DNA of 64,000 nt from Chloroflexota bacterium (GTDB lineage: Bacteria; Chloroflexota; Anaerolineae; Anaerolineales; Villigracilaceae), in contig JAEWVF010000077.1 of the NCBI GenBank assembly GCA_023459215.1, positions 1-64,000 of the forward strand, given 5' to 3'. The translations under genes were made by a program, and so were the position numbers. Below the pieces are notes generated by a model, which saw nothing but the letters and a program-made list of their open reading frames with translations, had not been told where the DNA came from and searched no databases. Below are positions 8,947-17,701 of this stretch, in pieces (positions within the stretch are counted from its first letter, which is position 1; every line of letters begins with the position of its first letter).

Positions 8947-8952
8947 ACTGCC

Positions 8953-11292
8953 ATGCCTGAAACTTCCCGCAAACAAAGTCGCTTGGTTTCCCTGTTATTT
9001 GAGATTTCCCTTGTTTCTCTCATTCTGGTTGGCGTTTTCTTTCGCTTTAATTGGGTCAATTGGAGCCAGGGAACCAACCTGCACCCCGACGAATACGGGC
9101 TGACCGGCACATTGACCCAACTTGCCGTGCCAAAAAGCCTGGAAGAGTATTTCAATACGCGTATTTCGCCGCTTAGCCCATACCAGAAATATGATCTGCA
9201 GGGCCAACCTTCCATCTCTGGGCCAGACAATCGTATGCGCTGGGGGCAGTGGCCGCTGACCATCATCCGTGTCAGCGGCGAGTGGACTGGCCGCACCGGT
9301 TACGATGAGATCCGCTTGTGGGGGCGTTCGCTCTCGGCGCTGGCCGATACGATTTCGCTGGTTTGTCTCTTTTTGATCGGTCTCAAGCTCTACGGACGCA
9401 AGATCGCCCTGCTCGGCGTGGCGTTTAGCAGCCTGGCGGTGATGCAGATCCAGCAGTCGCATTTTATGACGGTCGATAACTTCGGTGGGATGTTTACCAC
9501 GATCGCCATGTATGCCTGCGTCCAAATTGCCAAAAGTCTGCCCCTGGCGCGCGGCATTGACGAGAAGTACCGCCCTGTAAAACAAAACCTGGCCTGGTAT
9601 GCCCTGTTTGGCCTGGCCTTTGGCATGGCGCTGGCCTCCAAGGTCAATTTGCTGCCGGTGGGCGGCATGGTGCTGGCGGCGGCTTTCATCAGCATCGCCG
9701 GTTTGAAGCTGAGACGTCAGAGCGACCTGCGCGTTATTTTTAGCTTTCCCGTTTTCGCGCTGGCGCTGGCCTTTGGCGTGGCCTTCCTGACCTTTCGCGT
9801 TACCCAGCCGATGACGTTTCGCGCGACGACCGGCGATACGAGCCTCCTGACGCTCACGCCCAACCCCAACTGGGTCGAAAGCATGAAAGTCGCCTCGTCT
9901 GAATCGAGCGGCCAGAGTGGCGGACCTCCCGCCGAGCAATGGGCGCATCGTCCGGCTATCCTTTTTCCGCTGGTTAATATGGTTTTGTGGGGTATGGGTT
10001 TGCCGCTGGGGGTGGCTGTTTGGACGGGCTGGGGTGCGGCGCTTTGGCAAACCCTGCGCGCCAAAAACTGGCAGAGCCATCTGCTGCCTGTCCTTTGGGC
10101 TGGTGGCTATTTCTTCTTCATGGGTACCCGCTGGGTCAAGTCGGTGCGTTACTTTTTGCCGATTTACCCTTTTTTGTGCCTGCTGGCGGCCTGGCTGCTG
10201 ATCGAAGCCTGGCGCAAGAGCCAGCGGCCGCTGACCCGGTTGGCTTCATTTGGGACGCTGGTTTTTGTTTTGACCTTCACCCTGGCCTGGGCCAGCGCTT
10301 TCACCCAGGCAATTTACCAGAATCCGCACACCCGCATCCAGGCTGCGCAGTGGATGTATCAAAATATTTTTGGGCCGTTTCATCTGACGCTGCAAGATGA
10401 AAATGGGGAAATTTTCTACGAGCCGCTGAATGCCCCCGATGGATTGAGCATTTCGGCGTCTGCAACCTTTGTCCAGCAGTTCCAACTCACCCGCGCCGGG
10501 ACTCTGTCCGAGCTGACTTTGCCCAAAGCTCGGGCCGACTTGCCTGCCACTCTGCGCGTGGTCATCGCCCGCGACCCGGCCGGGGAGAATGTTCTCGGCG
10601 AGACCTCGCTGTCCATAACGGAATCACTGGGCCAAGTCACGGCAAGTTTCGGGCAGATTCCGCTCTTAGCCGGGGAAACCTATTATTTGCTGGCATCCGT
10701 TCCCGGTGAGGGGAATGTCTCGATTTCCCGCAATGTTCTGGCCAATGAAAGCTGGGACGAGGGCCTGCCGATGCCTTTCGAGGGCCGCGACCCGTTTGGC
10801 GGCCTGTACCGCGGCCTGACGATGGAAGTGCGCTGGCCTGACGATGAAAACAAGCGCCAGATGTTTCTGCAAACGCTGGCCGAAACCGACTACATTGTCA
10901 TGCCCAGCCAGCGCGCCATCTGGTCATCCTGCCGCATCCCGCGCACCTACCCGATGACACTGGATTACTACCGGGCCTTGTTCGATGGCCGCCTGGGCTT
11001 CGAGTTGGCGGCGCATTTCCAGTCTCCGCTGCGTCTCGGGCCTTTGCGGGTTTCTGATGTGGGCGGGACGCTGGCCTGGGGAACTGCCCCGACCCTGCCG
11101 CTTTTTAATGGCAGTTCCCTGGCCGCGGAGGAGGCTTTTAGCGTGTATGATCATCCGCCGGTCTGGATTTTCAAGAAACGCGCCGATTTTGATCTCGAAC
11201 AGGCTCGCGCTATTTTGAGTCAGGCCGATTTGGGCAGCGTGGTTGTCCAGTCTGCCCGCGATGCCGATGGCGAGTGGTGCCCATCCTATTGA
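8953..11292 (+). CDS. Polytopic membrane glycosyltransferase (ArnT/GT39-like, GT-C fold)
   Basis: 779 aa. A first membrane helix (about 15-32) is followed by the extracytoplasmic loop with HPDE (44-47), the acidic catalytic motif typical of the PMT/ArnT GT-C superfamily, and then about ten hydrophobic helices to residue 480. Residues 490-779 form a soluble extracytoplasmic tail with beta-rich composition. Such proteins transfer a sugar from a polyprenyl-phosphate donor to lipid, protein or glycan acceptors at the outer face of the membrane; the acceptor here is unknown. It stands alone, divergent from htpG, and ends at a terminator. Confidence 0.82.
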   Translation: MPETSRKQSRLVSLLFEISLVSLILVGVFFRFNWVNWSQGTNLHPDEYGLTGTLTQLAVPKSLEEYFNTRISPLSPYQKYDLQGQPSISGPDNRMRWGQWPLTIIRVSGEWTGRTGYDEIRLWGRSLSALADTISLVCLFLIGLKLYGRKIALLGVAFSSLAVMQIQQSHFMTVDNFGGMFTTIAMYACVQIAKSLPLARGIDEKYRPVKQNLAWYALFGLAFGMALASKVNLLPVGGMVLAAAFISIAGLKLRRQSDLRVIFSFPVFALALAFGVAFLTFRVTQPMTFRATTGDTSLLTLTPNPNWVESMKVASSESSGQSGGPPAEQWAHRPAILFPLVNMVLWGMGLPLGVAVWTGWGAALWQTLRAKNWQSHLLPVLWAGGYFFFMGTRWVKSVRYFLPIYPFLCLLAAWLLIEAWRKSQRPLTRLASFGTLVFVLTFTLAWASAFTQAIYQNPHTRIQAAQWMYQNIFGPFHLTLQDENGEIFYEPLNAPDGLSISASATFVQQFQLTRAGTLSELTLPKARADLPATLRVVIARDPAGENVLGETSLSITESLGQVTASFGQIPLLAGETYYLLASVPGEGNVSISRNVLANESWDEGLPMPFEGRDPFGGLYRGLTMEVRWPDDENKRQMFLQTLAETDYIVMPSQRAIWSSCRIPRTYPMTLDYYRALFDGRLGFELAAHFQSPLRLGPLRVSDVGGTLAWGTAPTLPLFNGSSLAAEEAFSVYDHPPVWIFKKRADFDLEQARAILSQADLGSVVVQSARDADGEWCPSY

Positions 11293-11310
11293 TGGTTTTA
11301 GCGTGCAAGC

Positions 11311-11345
11311 AAACACCCCGCCGAAAGTGAGCGGGGTGTTTTTGT
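11311..11345 (+). terminator. Rho-independent terminator, possibly bidirectional
   Basis: An 11-bp stem AAACACCCCGC / GCGGGGTGTTT with a 9-nt loop is followed by more T residues on the plus strand. It closes the glycosyltransferase gene. On the minus strand it lies directly downstream of tRNA-Thr and could end that transcript as well. Confidence 0.85.
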
Positions 11346-11350
11346 CGATG

Positions 11351-11423
11351 AGCCACCGATGGGATTTGAACCCATGACCTGACGATTACGAATCGTCTGC
11401 ACTGCCAACTGTGCTACGGTGGC
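11351..11423 (-). tRNA. tRNA-Thr, anticodon CGU
   Basis: A complete 73-nt cloverleaf can be drawn on the minus strand: acceptor GCCACCG/CGGTGGC with discriminator U, U8-A9, D stem GCAC/GUGC, anticodon stem GACGA/UCGUC with loop UUCGUAA (anticodon CGU, reading ACG), variable loop AGGUC, T stem AUGGG/CCCAU with loop UUCAAAU. CCA is not encoded. It lies between two plus-strand glycosyltransferase genes. Confidence 0.97.
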
Positions 11424-11498
11424 TGGTTTCGCGCGCGGAATTATACAGGATACGGCCCAGATTCGCAAGAATAACCCATCGTTTGCGGCCATTGAGGG

Positions 11499-11504
11499 TA
11501 TGAT
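11499..11504 (+). promoter_or_regulatory. -10-like hexamer 6 nt before ATG (probable leaderless start)
   Basis: TATGAT is followed by 6 nt and the ATG at 11511. A GAGGG lies about 12 nt from the start, too far for a normal Shine-Dalgarno. Confidence 0.45.
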
Positions 11505-11510
11505 TGGCCC

Positions 11511-12755
11511 ATGTTCAATATCGCCATGATTTCGTATCATACCTGCCCGCTGGCCACCCTGGGCGGCAAGGACACCGGCGGGATGAATGTTTACGTCCGC
11601 GACCTGACCACCGAATTGGGCCGCATGGGCATCCATGTGGATGTTTTCACCCGTTCGCAGGATGAGCACGTTCCGCACGTGCTGCACGATCTGGGCTTTG
11701 GCAATCGCGTGGTTCACATCCCGGCCGGGCCGGAACAGCCCATGCCCAAGAAGGAACTGGCTTCGCACATCCCCCAGTTTGTCGAGGGCATCAAGCAGTT
11801 TGCCGTCGAGCGCGGCATCCGCTACGATGCCATCCACAGCCACTACTGGATGTCGGGCCTGGCGGCGGAACAACTCAAAGCGGAGTGGGACATCCCGATT
11901 GTGCACATGTTCCACACCCTGGGCGAGATGAAAAACCGCATCGCGGTCAGCGAAGCCGAAAAGGAGGGTGCTTACCGTTTGAACGGTGAACGCCAGGTGC
12001 TGCGCGCGGCAGATGTGATCGTCGCCGCTACCCTGGCCGAACAGGCCCAACTGCAATGGCTGTACAAGGCGGATTTGCGCAAAGTGGTCATTATCCCGCC
12101 CGGAGTCGACGCCTGCCACTTTTACCCGATCCCGCCCGACGAGGCCAAGGACTATGTCGGGATTCCGCGCGAGGACCGCATGGTGCTGTTTGTCGGGCGG
12201 ATCGAGCCGCTCAAGGGTGTCGATACGCTGATCAAGGCCATGTCCTGCCTGCGGGTCAAGGAGTTCGAACGTCCGGCCTACCTGGCCATCGTCGGCGGCG
12301 ACCCGAACGTCCCGCCCGAGGAGATGAGCGTTGAGATGGCCCGCCTGCAATCCTTGTGCCATGACCTGTGCATGGACAGGATGGTGGTTTTTCTCGGAAA
12401 ACGCGGCCAGGATACCCTGCCGTACTATTATTCAGCCGCCGAAGTGCTGGTGATGCCTTCCCATTACGAATCGTTTGGCATGGTCGCGCTTGAAGCGATG
12501 GCCTGCGGCACGCCGGTGGTCGCCTCGCAGGTCGGCGGCTTGGCCTTCCTGATACAGGATGGGGTTACCGGGTTTCATGTCCCTGACCAGGATGAAGAAG
12601 CCCTGTGCGACCGGCTGACGCGCCTGCTGGGTAACTCGTCCCTGCGCAGCCAGATGGGCCAGGCGGCGGCTGATTATGCCCGCAAATATTCCTGGCATCA
12701 GATTGCCAGCCAGGTGATCGAAGTTTATGAGCGTTTGCTCGCCAGGGTGGCCTGA
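11511..12755 (+). CDS. GT4-family glycosyltransferase (MshA / sucrose-phosphate synthase-like)
   Basis: 414 aa with the GT-B fold of family GT4. The N-terminal domain has the glycine-rich loop GGKDTGGMNVYVRDL and HSHYWMSG; the C-terminal donor domain has VLFVGRIEPLKGVDTLI and the E-x7-E motif within YESFGMVALEAMACGTPVV. These features are shared by MshA-type and sucrose(-phosphate) synthases that use nucleotide sugars in the cytosol. A HAD phosphatase with some sucrose-phosphatase character is at 31643-32404 but not linked. The acceptor is therefore undecided. It is monocistronic, followed by a terminator. Confidence 0.88.
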   Translation: MFNIAMISYHTCPLATLGGKDTGGMNVYVRDLTTELGRMGIHVDVFTRSQDEHVPHVLHDLGFGNRVVHIPAGPEQPMPKKELASHIPQFVEGIKQFAVERGIRYDAIHSHYWMSGLAAEQLKAEWDIPIVHMFHTLGEMKNRIAVSEAEKEGAYRLNGERQVLRAADVIVAATLAEQAQLQWLYKADLRKVVIIPPGVDACHFYPIPPDEAKDYVGIPREDRMVLFVGRIEPLKGVDTLIKAMSCLRVKEFERPAYLAIVGGDPNVPPEEMSVEMARLQSLCHDLCMDRMVVFLGKRGQDTLPYYYSAAEVLVMPSHYESFGMVALEAMACGTPVVASQVGGLAFLIQDGVTGFHVPDQDEEALCDRLTRLLGNSSLRSQMGQAAADYARKYSWHQIASQVIEVYERLLARVA

Positions 12756-12761
12756 TTAAAC

Positions 12762-12798
12762 AAAAAGATGGCGCGGATTTCTCCCGCGCCATCTTTTT
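12762..12798. terminator. Bidirectional terminator between convergent genes
   Basis: AAAAAGATGGCGCGG and CCGCGCCATCTTTTT form a perfect 15-bp stem with a 7-nt loop. T runs occur on both strands, serving the GT4 gene (+) and the molybdenum hydroxylase operon (-). Confidence 0.92.
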
Positions 12799-12800
12799 AT

Positions 12801-14996
12801 CTACAGTTTGCCCAGTCCGCGCAGGACGCGCTCGGGCGTCAGCGGGAACTCATCGAACCAGACCCCGGTCGCGGCCCGCACGGCTGCCGTGACGGCTGCC
12901 GCCAGCGGCAGGTAGGGCATTTCACCCATGCCGCGCGCGCCGTAAGGCCCAATCGGGTCGGCGTATTCCAGGATCAGCGACTCGACGTTTTCGGGGATGT
13001 CCAGCACGGTCGGAATCAGGTAGGTGGACAGTTTATCGGTCAGTAGGCGGCCTTCGCGCTGGATCATGTTTTCCAGCACGGCGTATCCTGCCGCCTGGAC
13101 GACTGCGCCCTCAATCTGGCCCTGCACCTGCTGCGGGTTGACCGCCTTGCCGACATCGTCGGCGCAGATGACATTCAGCAGCCGCACCAGGCCGGTTTCC
13201 ATATCCACTTCGGCTTCGACCGCTTCGGCAACGTATCCGTAAGCGAAGTTTGGATCGCATTTGCCGGTCTCCGGGTCGAGCGGCGTGGTGCGCGGCGGAC
13301 GGTACTGGTAGGTGACAATGGCCGGACGCTCTTCATTCTTCCATTTTTCCAGGGCCAGTTCGCAGGCGCCTTTGATGGCGTTCCCGGCCATGAAGGTCAT
13401 CCGTGAGGCCGAAACCGAACCGGAATTCCCGCTGCTGGCCGTGTCTGAGGCAACCAGTTGCACTTTTTCCATCGGCAGGCCAAGGGTTTCGGCGGCAAAC
13501 TGGACAAAGGCGGTGTGCGCGCCTTGTCCGACTTCGGCCCCGGCATGATACAGGATCGCTTTCTCGATGCTGCCGTTCCCGTGCAGTTCAACAGTGGCCA
13601 CGCACTGTTCGGGCGCGCCGAACGAAAAACCGACATTTTTGAACCCACAGGCGAATCCCCAGCCGCGCTTGACGGCTTTGGGGGTTGGCCGATCCTGGCC
13701 GGCTTTTTGCAGCTCTTCCATCCGCTCGAAGCATTTTTCAACAACTTTGCCCATCGAAACGCCCGGAGGCAGCGGCGTGCCCACCGAAAGGATCGACCCT
13801 TCTTTTACCAGGTTGCGGCGGCGCAGTTCGACCGGGTCCAGGCCCAGTTTCTCGGCCAGTTTGTTCATTTGCTGTTCGGCAGCGAACAAACCTTGTGGGC
13901 CGCCAAAGCCGCGGAATGCGCCGGTGACCATGTTGTTGGTGTAGATTGAAGCCGAATCAACCTTGACGTTCGGGATTTCATACGGCCCGGTACACATCAG
14001 GGTTGCGTTGCCCTGAACTTTGGTCGAGGTGTAAGCGTATCCGCCCGCGTCGGCGTATAGCGCCACCTCAGCGGCGACCAGTTTCCCGTCCCGGGTTGCG
14101 CCCCAGCGGGTCTTGATGTGATATGGATGGCGTTTGTGATGCGCCAGCATCGATTCCTCGCGGCTCCAGACGATTTTGACCGGTCGGTGAATGCCGCGCT
14201 GGGCCAGCCGCCAGGCCGCCAGCCCCAGCACAATCTGCACCGACATGTCTTCGCGCCCGCCGAAGGCCCCGCCAATGGCCGGATAGATGACGCGCACCTG
14301 CTCCAGCGGCAGGCTGAGTGCATGGGCAATCTGCTCCTGGTCTTCATGCGTCCACTGCCCGCCGACGATGACCGTTACCCGGCCTTCCTCGTCGAGGTAG
14401 GCGAGTCCGGCTTCGGGTTGCAGGTAGGCGTGTTCCTGCATCGGGGTATCGTAAACGCCCTCGACAATCACATCCGCTGTTTTAAAGGCCGCTTCCACAT
14501 CGCCTTTGCGGATGCGGTAGCGCAGAATGACGTTCGAGCCTTTGTCGGGGTGCAGCAGGGGCGCGTCCGGTTCCATTGCCGCCAGCATATCGGTCACTAC
14601 CGGCAAGTCTTCGTACTCAACCTGGATCAGGTCGCGGGCCTGGGCGGCGATGACCTCGCTCTCGGCCACCACCAGGGCTACCTGGTCGCCGACCCAGCGC
14701 ACCCGCTCGGCGTAGGGCTTGTTCGAGCCAGGCCCGCACAAAACCGGCTGGTCGGGCATGATCAGCCCATATTCGTTGTTCGGAACATCCTTGGCGGTAA
14801 AAACGGCAATCACACCCGGCAAGGCCTCGGCCTTGCGTGTGTCGATGGCCTTGATAATCGCGTGCGGCCTGCCCGCGAACAGGATTTTCATATAGGCCTG
14901 TTCGGGCAGGTTGATGTCGCCAGGGTAAAGCGCCTGGCCGGTAACTTTACCGGCTGCGTCCAACCTCGTGACAGACTTTCCGACGATCTCGGTCAT
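12801..14996 (-). CDS. Xanthine dehydrogenase-family molybdopterin-binding subunit
   Basis: 731 aa. The N-terminal a/b hammerhead domain (about 15-125) is followed by the molybdenum cofactor-binding domain with AIGGAFGGREDMS, GAFRGFGGPQG, a VGQGAHTAF loop and, near the C-terminus, GARGMGEMPYLP carrying the catalytic Glu of the family. It lacks the AYRCSFR active-site loop of aerobic CO dehydrogenase, so CoxL is unlikely. The enzyme should hydroxylate a purine or other heterocycle or aldehyde with water as the oxygen source. A Shine-Dalgarno (GAGG) precedes the ATG at 14996. It is the last gene of a three-gene operon with the small membrane protein and the FAD/FeS fusion; no cofactor-maturation gene is present nearby. 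Confidence 0.92.
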   Translation of the reverse strand: MTEIVGKSVTRLDAAGKVTGQALYPGDINLPEQAYMKILFAGRPHAIIKAIDTRKAEALPGVIAVFTAKDVPNNEYGLIMPDQPVLCGPGSNKPYAERVRWVGDQVALVVAESEVIAAQARDLIQVEYEDLPVVTDMLAAMEPDAPLLHPDKGSNVILRYRIRKGDVEAAFKTADVIVEGVYDTPMQEHAYLQPEAGLAYLDEEGRVTVIVGGQWTHEDQEQIAHALSLPLEQVRVIYPAIGGAFGGREDMSVQIVLGLAAWRLAQRGIHRPVKIVWSREESMLAHHKRHPYHIKTRWGATRDGKLVAAEVALYADAGGYAYTSTKVQGNATLMCTGPYEIPNVKVDSASIYTNNMVTGAFRGFGGPQGLFAAEQQMNKLAEKLGLDPVELRRRNLVKEGSILSVGTPLPPGVSMGKVVEKCFERMEELQKAGQDRPTPKAVKRGWGFACGFKNVGFSFGAPEQCVATVELHGNGSIEKAILYHAGAEVGQGAHTAFVQFAAETLGLPMEKVQLVASDTASSGNSGSVSASRMTFMAGNAIKGACELALEKWKNEERPAIVTYQYRPPRTTPLDPETGKCDPNFAYGYVAEAVEAEVDMETGLVRLLNVICADDVGKAVNPQQVQGQIEGAVVQAAGYAVLENMIQREGRLLTDKLSTYLIPTVLDIPENVESLILEYADPIGPYGARGMGEMPYLPLAAAVTAAVRAATGVWFDEFPLTPERVLRGLGKL

Positions 14997-15013
14997 AGTT
15001 TCCTCGCGGCTGG

Positions 15014-15442
15014 CTAACGTGTATATTTTTTGGCCCTGATTTTGGGGGCAGGTTCATCGAGCGGGCCATATTTCGGAACGGTCATCCGATAGATCATGGC
15101 GTAAATAATGGAGAGAACCCCCGAAAAAGCCAGCGTAATCAGGAAGAAAATCAGCAGTTGCAGTTTCAGCATCGGGATCGAGCGGATCCAGCGCGCAAAA
15201 TCATCCAGGTACGGAATGGCAAACACCCAGTCCGGGAAACTGAACGGCGAAGCCAGCGACCTGACGATGCTTTTGATTTGTGGCACTTCCGAGGCTTGCA
15301 TGTAGGTTGATATTTCAGAAGCGGCCGCCCAGGCGACAATCGGGATGATAATCATCATTAAAAAGCCGATCCCGCGCCAGATGGGGTGAATCTTATACGG
15401 GCGCACAAACTCTTTTTTCTGTACAGTTCGATACTTGGACAT
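15014..15442 (-). CDS. Small membrane protein inside the molybdenum hydroxylase operon
   Basis: 142 aa with AAGGAG before the ATG at 15442. Two clear transmembrane helices are visible, about residues 24-43 (GIGFLMMIIIPIVAWAAASE) and 92-117 (LQLLIFFLITLAFSGVLSI), joined by an about 50-residue loop, with basic N- and C-terminal tails (cytosolic by the positive-inside rule). No known family is recognised. It sits 3 nt after the FAD/FeS gene and 17 nt before the Mo subunit gene, so it is surely cotranscribed. It may anchor the enzyme to the membrane or pass electrons to a membrane acceptor; this is inference from position only. Confidence 0.75.
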   Translation of the reverse strand: MSKYRTVQKKEFVRPYKIHPIWRGIGFLMMIIIPIVAWAAASEISTYMQASEVPQIKSIVRSLASPFSFPDWVFAIPYLDDFARWIRSIPMLKLQLLIFFLITLAFSGVLSIIYAMIYRMTVPKYGPLDEPAPKIRAKKYTR

Positions 15443-15445
15443 AAC

Positions 15446-16867
15446 TTACTCCTTCACTGGATACTTGCTGGCTTCTTCAATGGCTTTGATAATTTTGTAA
15501 TAGCCTGTACAGCGGCACAGGTTGCCGGTAATTGCCTGTTCGATGGCGTCGCTGTCGGGGTGCGGGCGTTCTTCGAGCAGTTTGGCCGCCGACATCAAAA
15601 AGCCGGGGGTGCAATAACCGCACTGCACTGCGCCCTCGTGGATGAACGCTTGCTGAACCGGGTGCAATTGCTCCTGGTTGGCCAGCCCTTCCACGGTGAC
15701 GATTTCTGCATTATGGGCGCGCGGCGCGGGCACCAAACAGCCCATCACCGCATGGCCGTCCAGGAAGACCGTGCAGGCTCCGCATTCGCCCTCGGCGCAG
15801 CCTTCTTTTGAACCAATCAGCCCGGCTTCTTCGCGCAGCAAATGCAGCAGGGTCTTCTCATGCCCGCTCTTAAAGGTGTATTCTTTGCCGTTAATGGTCG
15901 TGTGGATGTCTCCGCCTGGGATGTAAGGCGCGCCCATCGGCTTGGTCGCTGGCTGGGGCCGGTCTTTGCCCCACAGCAGGATCGGCTCCACCGGGAAACC
16001 GGCCTGGGTCTCGTTATCGCGAATCGCTTCAAGCCCGCGCCGGGCAATTACCCGCGCCATCTCGCGCCGGTAAGCGGCAGACCCGCGAATATCGTCGATG
16101 GGCCGGGCCGCCTGACGGGTCAACTCAGCCGCCTGGGCAATCACTTCATCGTTGAGTTGTTTGCCTTGCAGGTAGTTCTCTGCTTCCGCTGCGTGGATGA
16201 TGGTCGGGGCAACCGCTCCCAGGGTAATGGCTGCATCTCGGACTGTTCCAGAGTCGACGGTCAGCACCATGGCGATGTTAACCACCGAAATGGCCTGGGC
16301 GCGGCGCAGCGCCATCTTGATAAAAGTCCCGCTCTGGTTGGCCTGCATCCCTTTAAAGGCAATTTCGACCAGCATTTCATCGGGCTGCATCACATTCTTG
16401 CGCACCCCGCTGTAAAACTCATTCAGGGGCACACGCCGTTCCCCGCGCGCCGATTTCAGCACCACCCAGGCGCCGAGCGCCATCAGCGGGGTGATGGTGT
16501 CGTTGGCCGGGGAGGCTGTGATCAGATTGCCGGCCACAGTGCCGCGGTTGCGAATCTGCGGCGAACCAACCTCCCAGGCGGCGCGCGCCAGTGGATAGGC
16601 GCGCTCGCGCAGCAGTTTCGAGGCGACCACCTGGTTGTGGGTCACGGTCGCGCCAATGTGCAAGACCCCGTCTTCATCCAGGCAGATTTCATCCAGCCCG
16701 GCGGTGCGCGAGACATCGATCAGGGTTTTGACGTTCGGGCGAACCTTGCGCTCCAGTTCGAGGATCAGGTCGGTGCCGCCGGCGATAATGCGCGCTTCTG
16801 CGCCTTTGCTGGCCAGGATTTGGACAACCTCGTCTGTGGTTTGGGCGGAGATGTACTCATGCCACAT
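15446..16867 (-). CDS. Fused FAD-binding and [2Fe-2S] subunit of a xanthine dehydrogenase-type enzyme
   Basis: 473 aa. Residues 1 to about 285 are the FAD-binding PCMH/CO-dehydrogenase flavoprotein domain (ARIIAGGTDLI, RNRGTVAGNLITASPANDT). Residues about 310-473 are a complete CoxS/XdhC-type iron-sulfur subunit with the plant ferredoxin-like cluster (GCAEGECGACTVFLDG ... GC) and the helical cluster (CGYC ... CRC). The two are normally separate polypeptides, or in eukaryotic XDH are fused in the order FeS-FAD-Mo; here the order is FAD then FeS. Electrons should pass from Mo through the FeS clusters to FAD. It is the first gene of the operon; AAGGAG lies before the ATG at 16867. Confidence 0.93.
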   Translation of the reverse strand: MWHEYISAQTTDEVVQILASKGAEARIIAGGTDLILELERKVRPNVKTLIDVSRTAGLDEICLDEDGVLHIGATVTHNQVVASKLLRERAYPLARAAWEVGSPQIRNRGTVAGNLITASPANDTITPLMALGAWVVLKSARGERRVPLNEFYSGVRKNVMQPDEMLVEIAFKGMQANQSGTFIKMALRRAQAISVVNIAMVLTVDSGTVRDAAITLGAVAPTIIHAAEAENYLQGKQLNDEVIAQAAELTRQAARPIDDIRGSAAYRREMARVIARRGLEAIRDNETQAGFPVEPILLWGKDRPQPATKPMGAPYIPGGDIHTTINGKEYTFKSGHEKTLLHLLREEAGLIGSKEGCAEGECGACTVFLDGHAVMGCLVPAPRAHNAEIVTVEGLANQEQLHPVQQAFIHEGAVQCGYCTPGFLMSAAKLLEERPHPDSDAIEQAITGNLCRCTGYYKIIKAIEEASKYPVKE

Positions 16868-16932
16868 GATTTTCTCCTTGGGTAAGTGTGAGCCTGTGCA
16901 TTGAATTGCCCCTTAATTTTACATCAAAATGA

Positions 16933-16959
16933 AAAGGCCACGCGTTATGCGTGACCTTT
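16933..16959 (-). terminator. Terminator downstream of the 175-aa gene
   Basis: On the minus strand a stem AAAGG-(mismatch)-CACGC with a 5-nt loop is followed by TTTTCATTTT. It separates the gene at 16987-17514 from the molybdenum hydroxylase operon. Confidence 0.7.
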
Positions 16960-16986
16960 GTCTGACAAGTTGGTGATATTTTGTGA

Positions 16987-17514
16987 TTATGCCCCGGCGG
17001 CGCCGCTGATCACTTCGTAGCGGCGATCAAAGGTGGCGGTCGCTTCACGGGCCAGCGATACCACGTTGCGGATGGCCGCGGGCAGGCCCTCGTCCTGGCC
17101 GATATTGCTTTCGACCGTATCGAGGCCCTGGCCGATCTGCTCGGCGATATCGAAGAACGCCGAATCGAAAGCGTAGAGCTTGGCCAGTTCTTCTTCGTTG
17201 ATCTTGACCGCGTCGAAGAACCCGGAGTAGCCATAAGTGGCATTGCGGATTTTATCGGCAAAAGTGCGGATTTGCAGGGATGCCTTTTCGAGATCATCCA
17301 CATATTCCAGCCCGCCAGCGCCGACAATATCGGCTTGCAGGCGCGAAGAACGCTTGTAAAGTTCTTCGAATCGCTGGGCAACGGTGTCGCGCAGCAGTTT
17401 GTCGGCGGCGCGCCGGTTGGTGCGCTCGATGTACCCGCTAAACCCTGGGATGTAGGACAATAGTTTTTTGATGGGATCCTGGTCGCCGGTAACACGTCCA
17501 AAGAAATCGCTCAT
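16987..17514 (-). CDS. Conserved-looking hypothetical helical protein
   Basis: 175 aa starting at MSDFFGRV with AGGAGG directly upstream; a longer N-terminal extension lacks a ribosome binding site. The sequence is almost wholly amphipathic alpha-helix with charged heptads (RRAADKLLRDTVAQRFEELYKR; FADKIRNATYGYSGFFDAVKI), no signal peptide and no transmembrane segment. It is probably a soluble helical-bundle protein. I do not recognise a family. It is divergent from the fructose-bisphosphate aldolase gene and has the best-looking sigma70-type promoter in the window, which suggests steady expression. Confidence 0.8.
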   Translation of the reverse strand: MSDFFGRVTGDQDPIKKLLSYIPGFSGYIERTNRRAADKLLRDTVAQRFEELYKRSSRLQADIVGAGGLEYVDDLEKASLQIRTFADKIRNATYGYSGFFDAVKINEEELAKLYAFDSAFFDIAEQIGQGLDTVESNIGQDEGLPAAIRNVVSLAREATATFDRRYEVISGAAGA

Positions 17515-17556
17515 GGTTCCTCCTGGGAAAACGATGAATTTGCGAGAATTATGTTC

Positions 17557-17586
17557 ATTATAGCCTGACTTTGTAGGTATAATCAA
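17557..17586 (-). promoter_or_regulatory. Promoter for the 175-aa gene (minus strand)
   Basis: TTGATT (17581-17586), 18-nt spacer, TATAAT (17557-17562) read on the minus strand, ending about 40 nt before the start codon at 17514. Confidence 0.65.
17578..17583 (+). promoter_or_regulatory. -10 element of the aldolase promoter
   Basis: TATAAT on the plus strand, with TTCATT 18 nt upstream as a weak -35. It overlaps the -35 of the divergent minus-strand promoter. The resulting leader to the aldolase ATG is about 110 nt. Confidence 0.5.
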
Positions 17587-17701
17587 GTTGTCTTTCAGGC
17601 TACATGCTGATTTACGCGACCTGTGAGCGAAAGTTGCAATTTCTCCGCAGTTTGTTGCGGTGATTTATTTCATCAATTTACCAAAAAGGAAGGGTACTAC
17701 C

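Noticed and set aside
8807..8952. CIRCE or heat-shock operator between htpG and the glycosyltransferase gene
   Set aside because: Only short imperfect repeats such as TAGAATTTTG are present; no TTAGCACTC-N9-GAGTGCTAA-like element was seen.
14118..15017. 299-codon plus-strand frame opposite the molybdenum subunit gene
   Set aside because: It is a shadow frame of a confidently identified gene with no recognisable domain.
12801..16867. Aerobic CO dehydrogenase (coxMSL)
   Set aside because: The Mo subunit lacks the AYRCSFR loop of form I CO dehydrogenase and has GAFRGFGGPQG instead; a general xanthine dehydrogenase-family name is safer.
15842..16885. 347-codon plus-strand frame opposite the FAD/FeS gene
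   Set aside because: Antisense shadow; the minus-strand protein has both cofactor-binding motifs.
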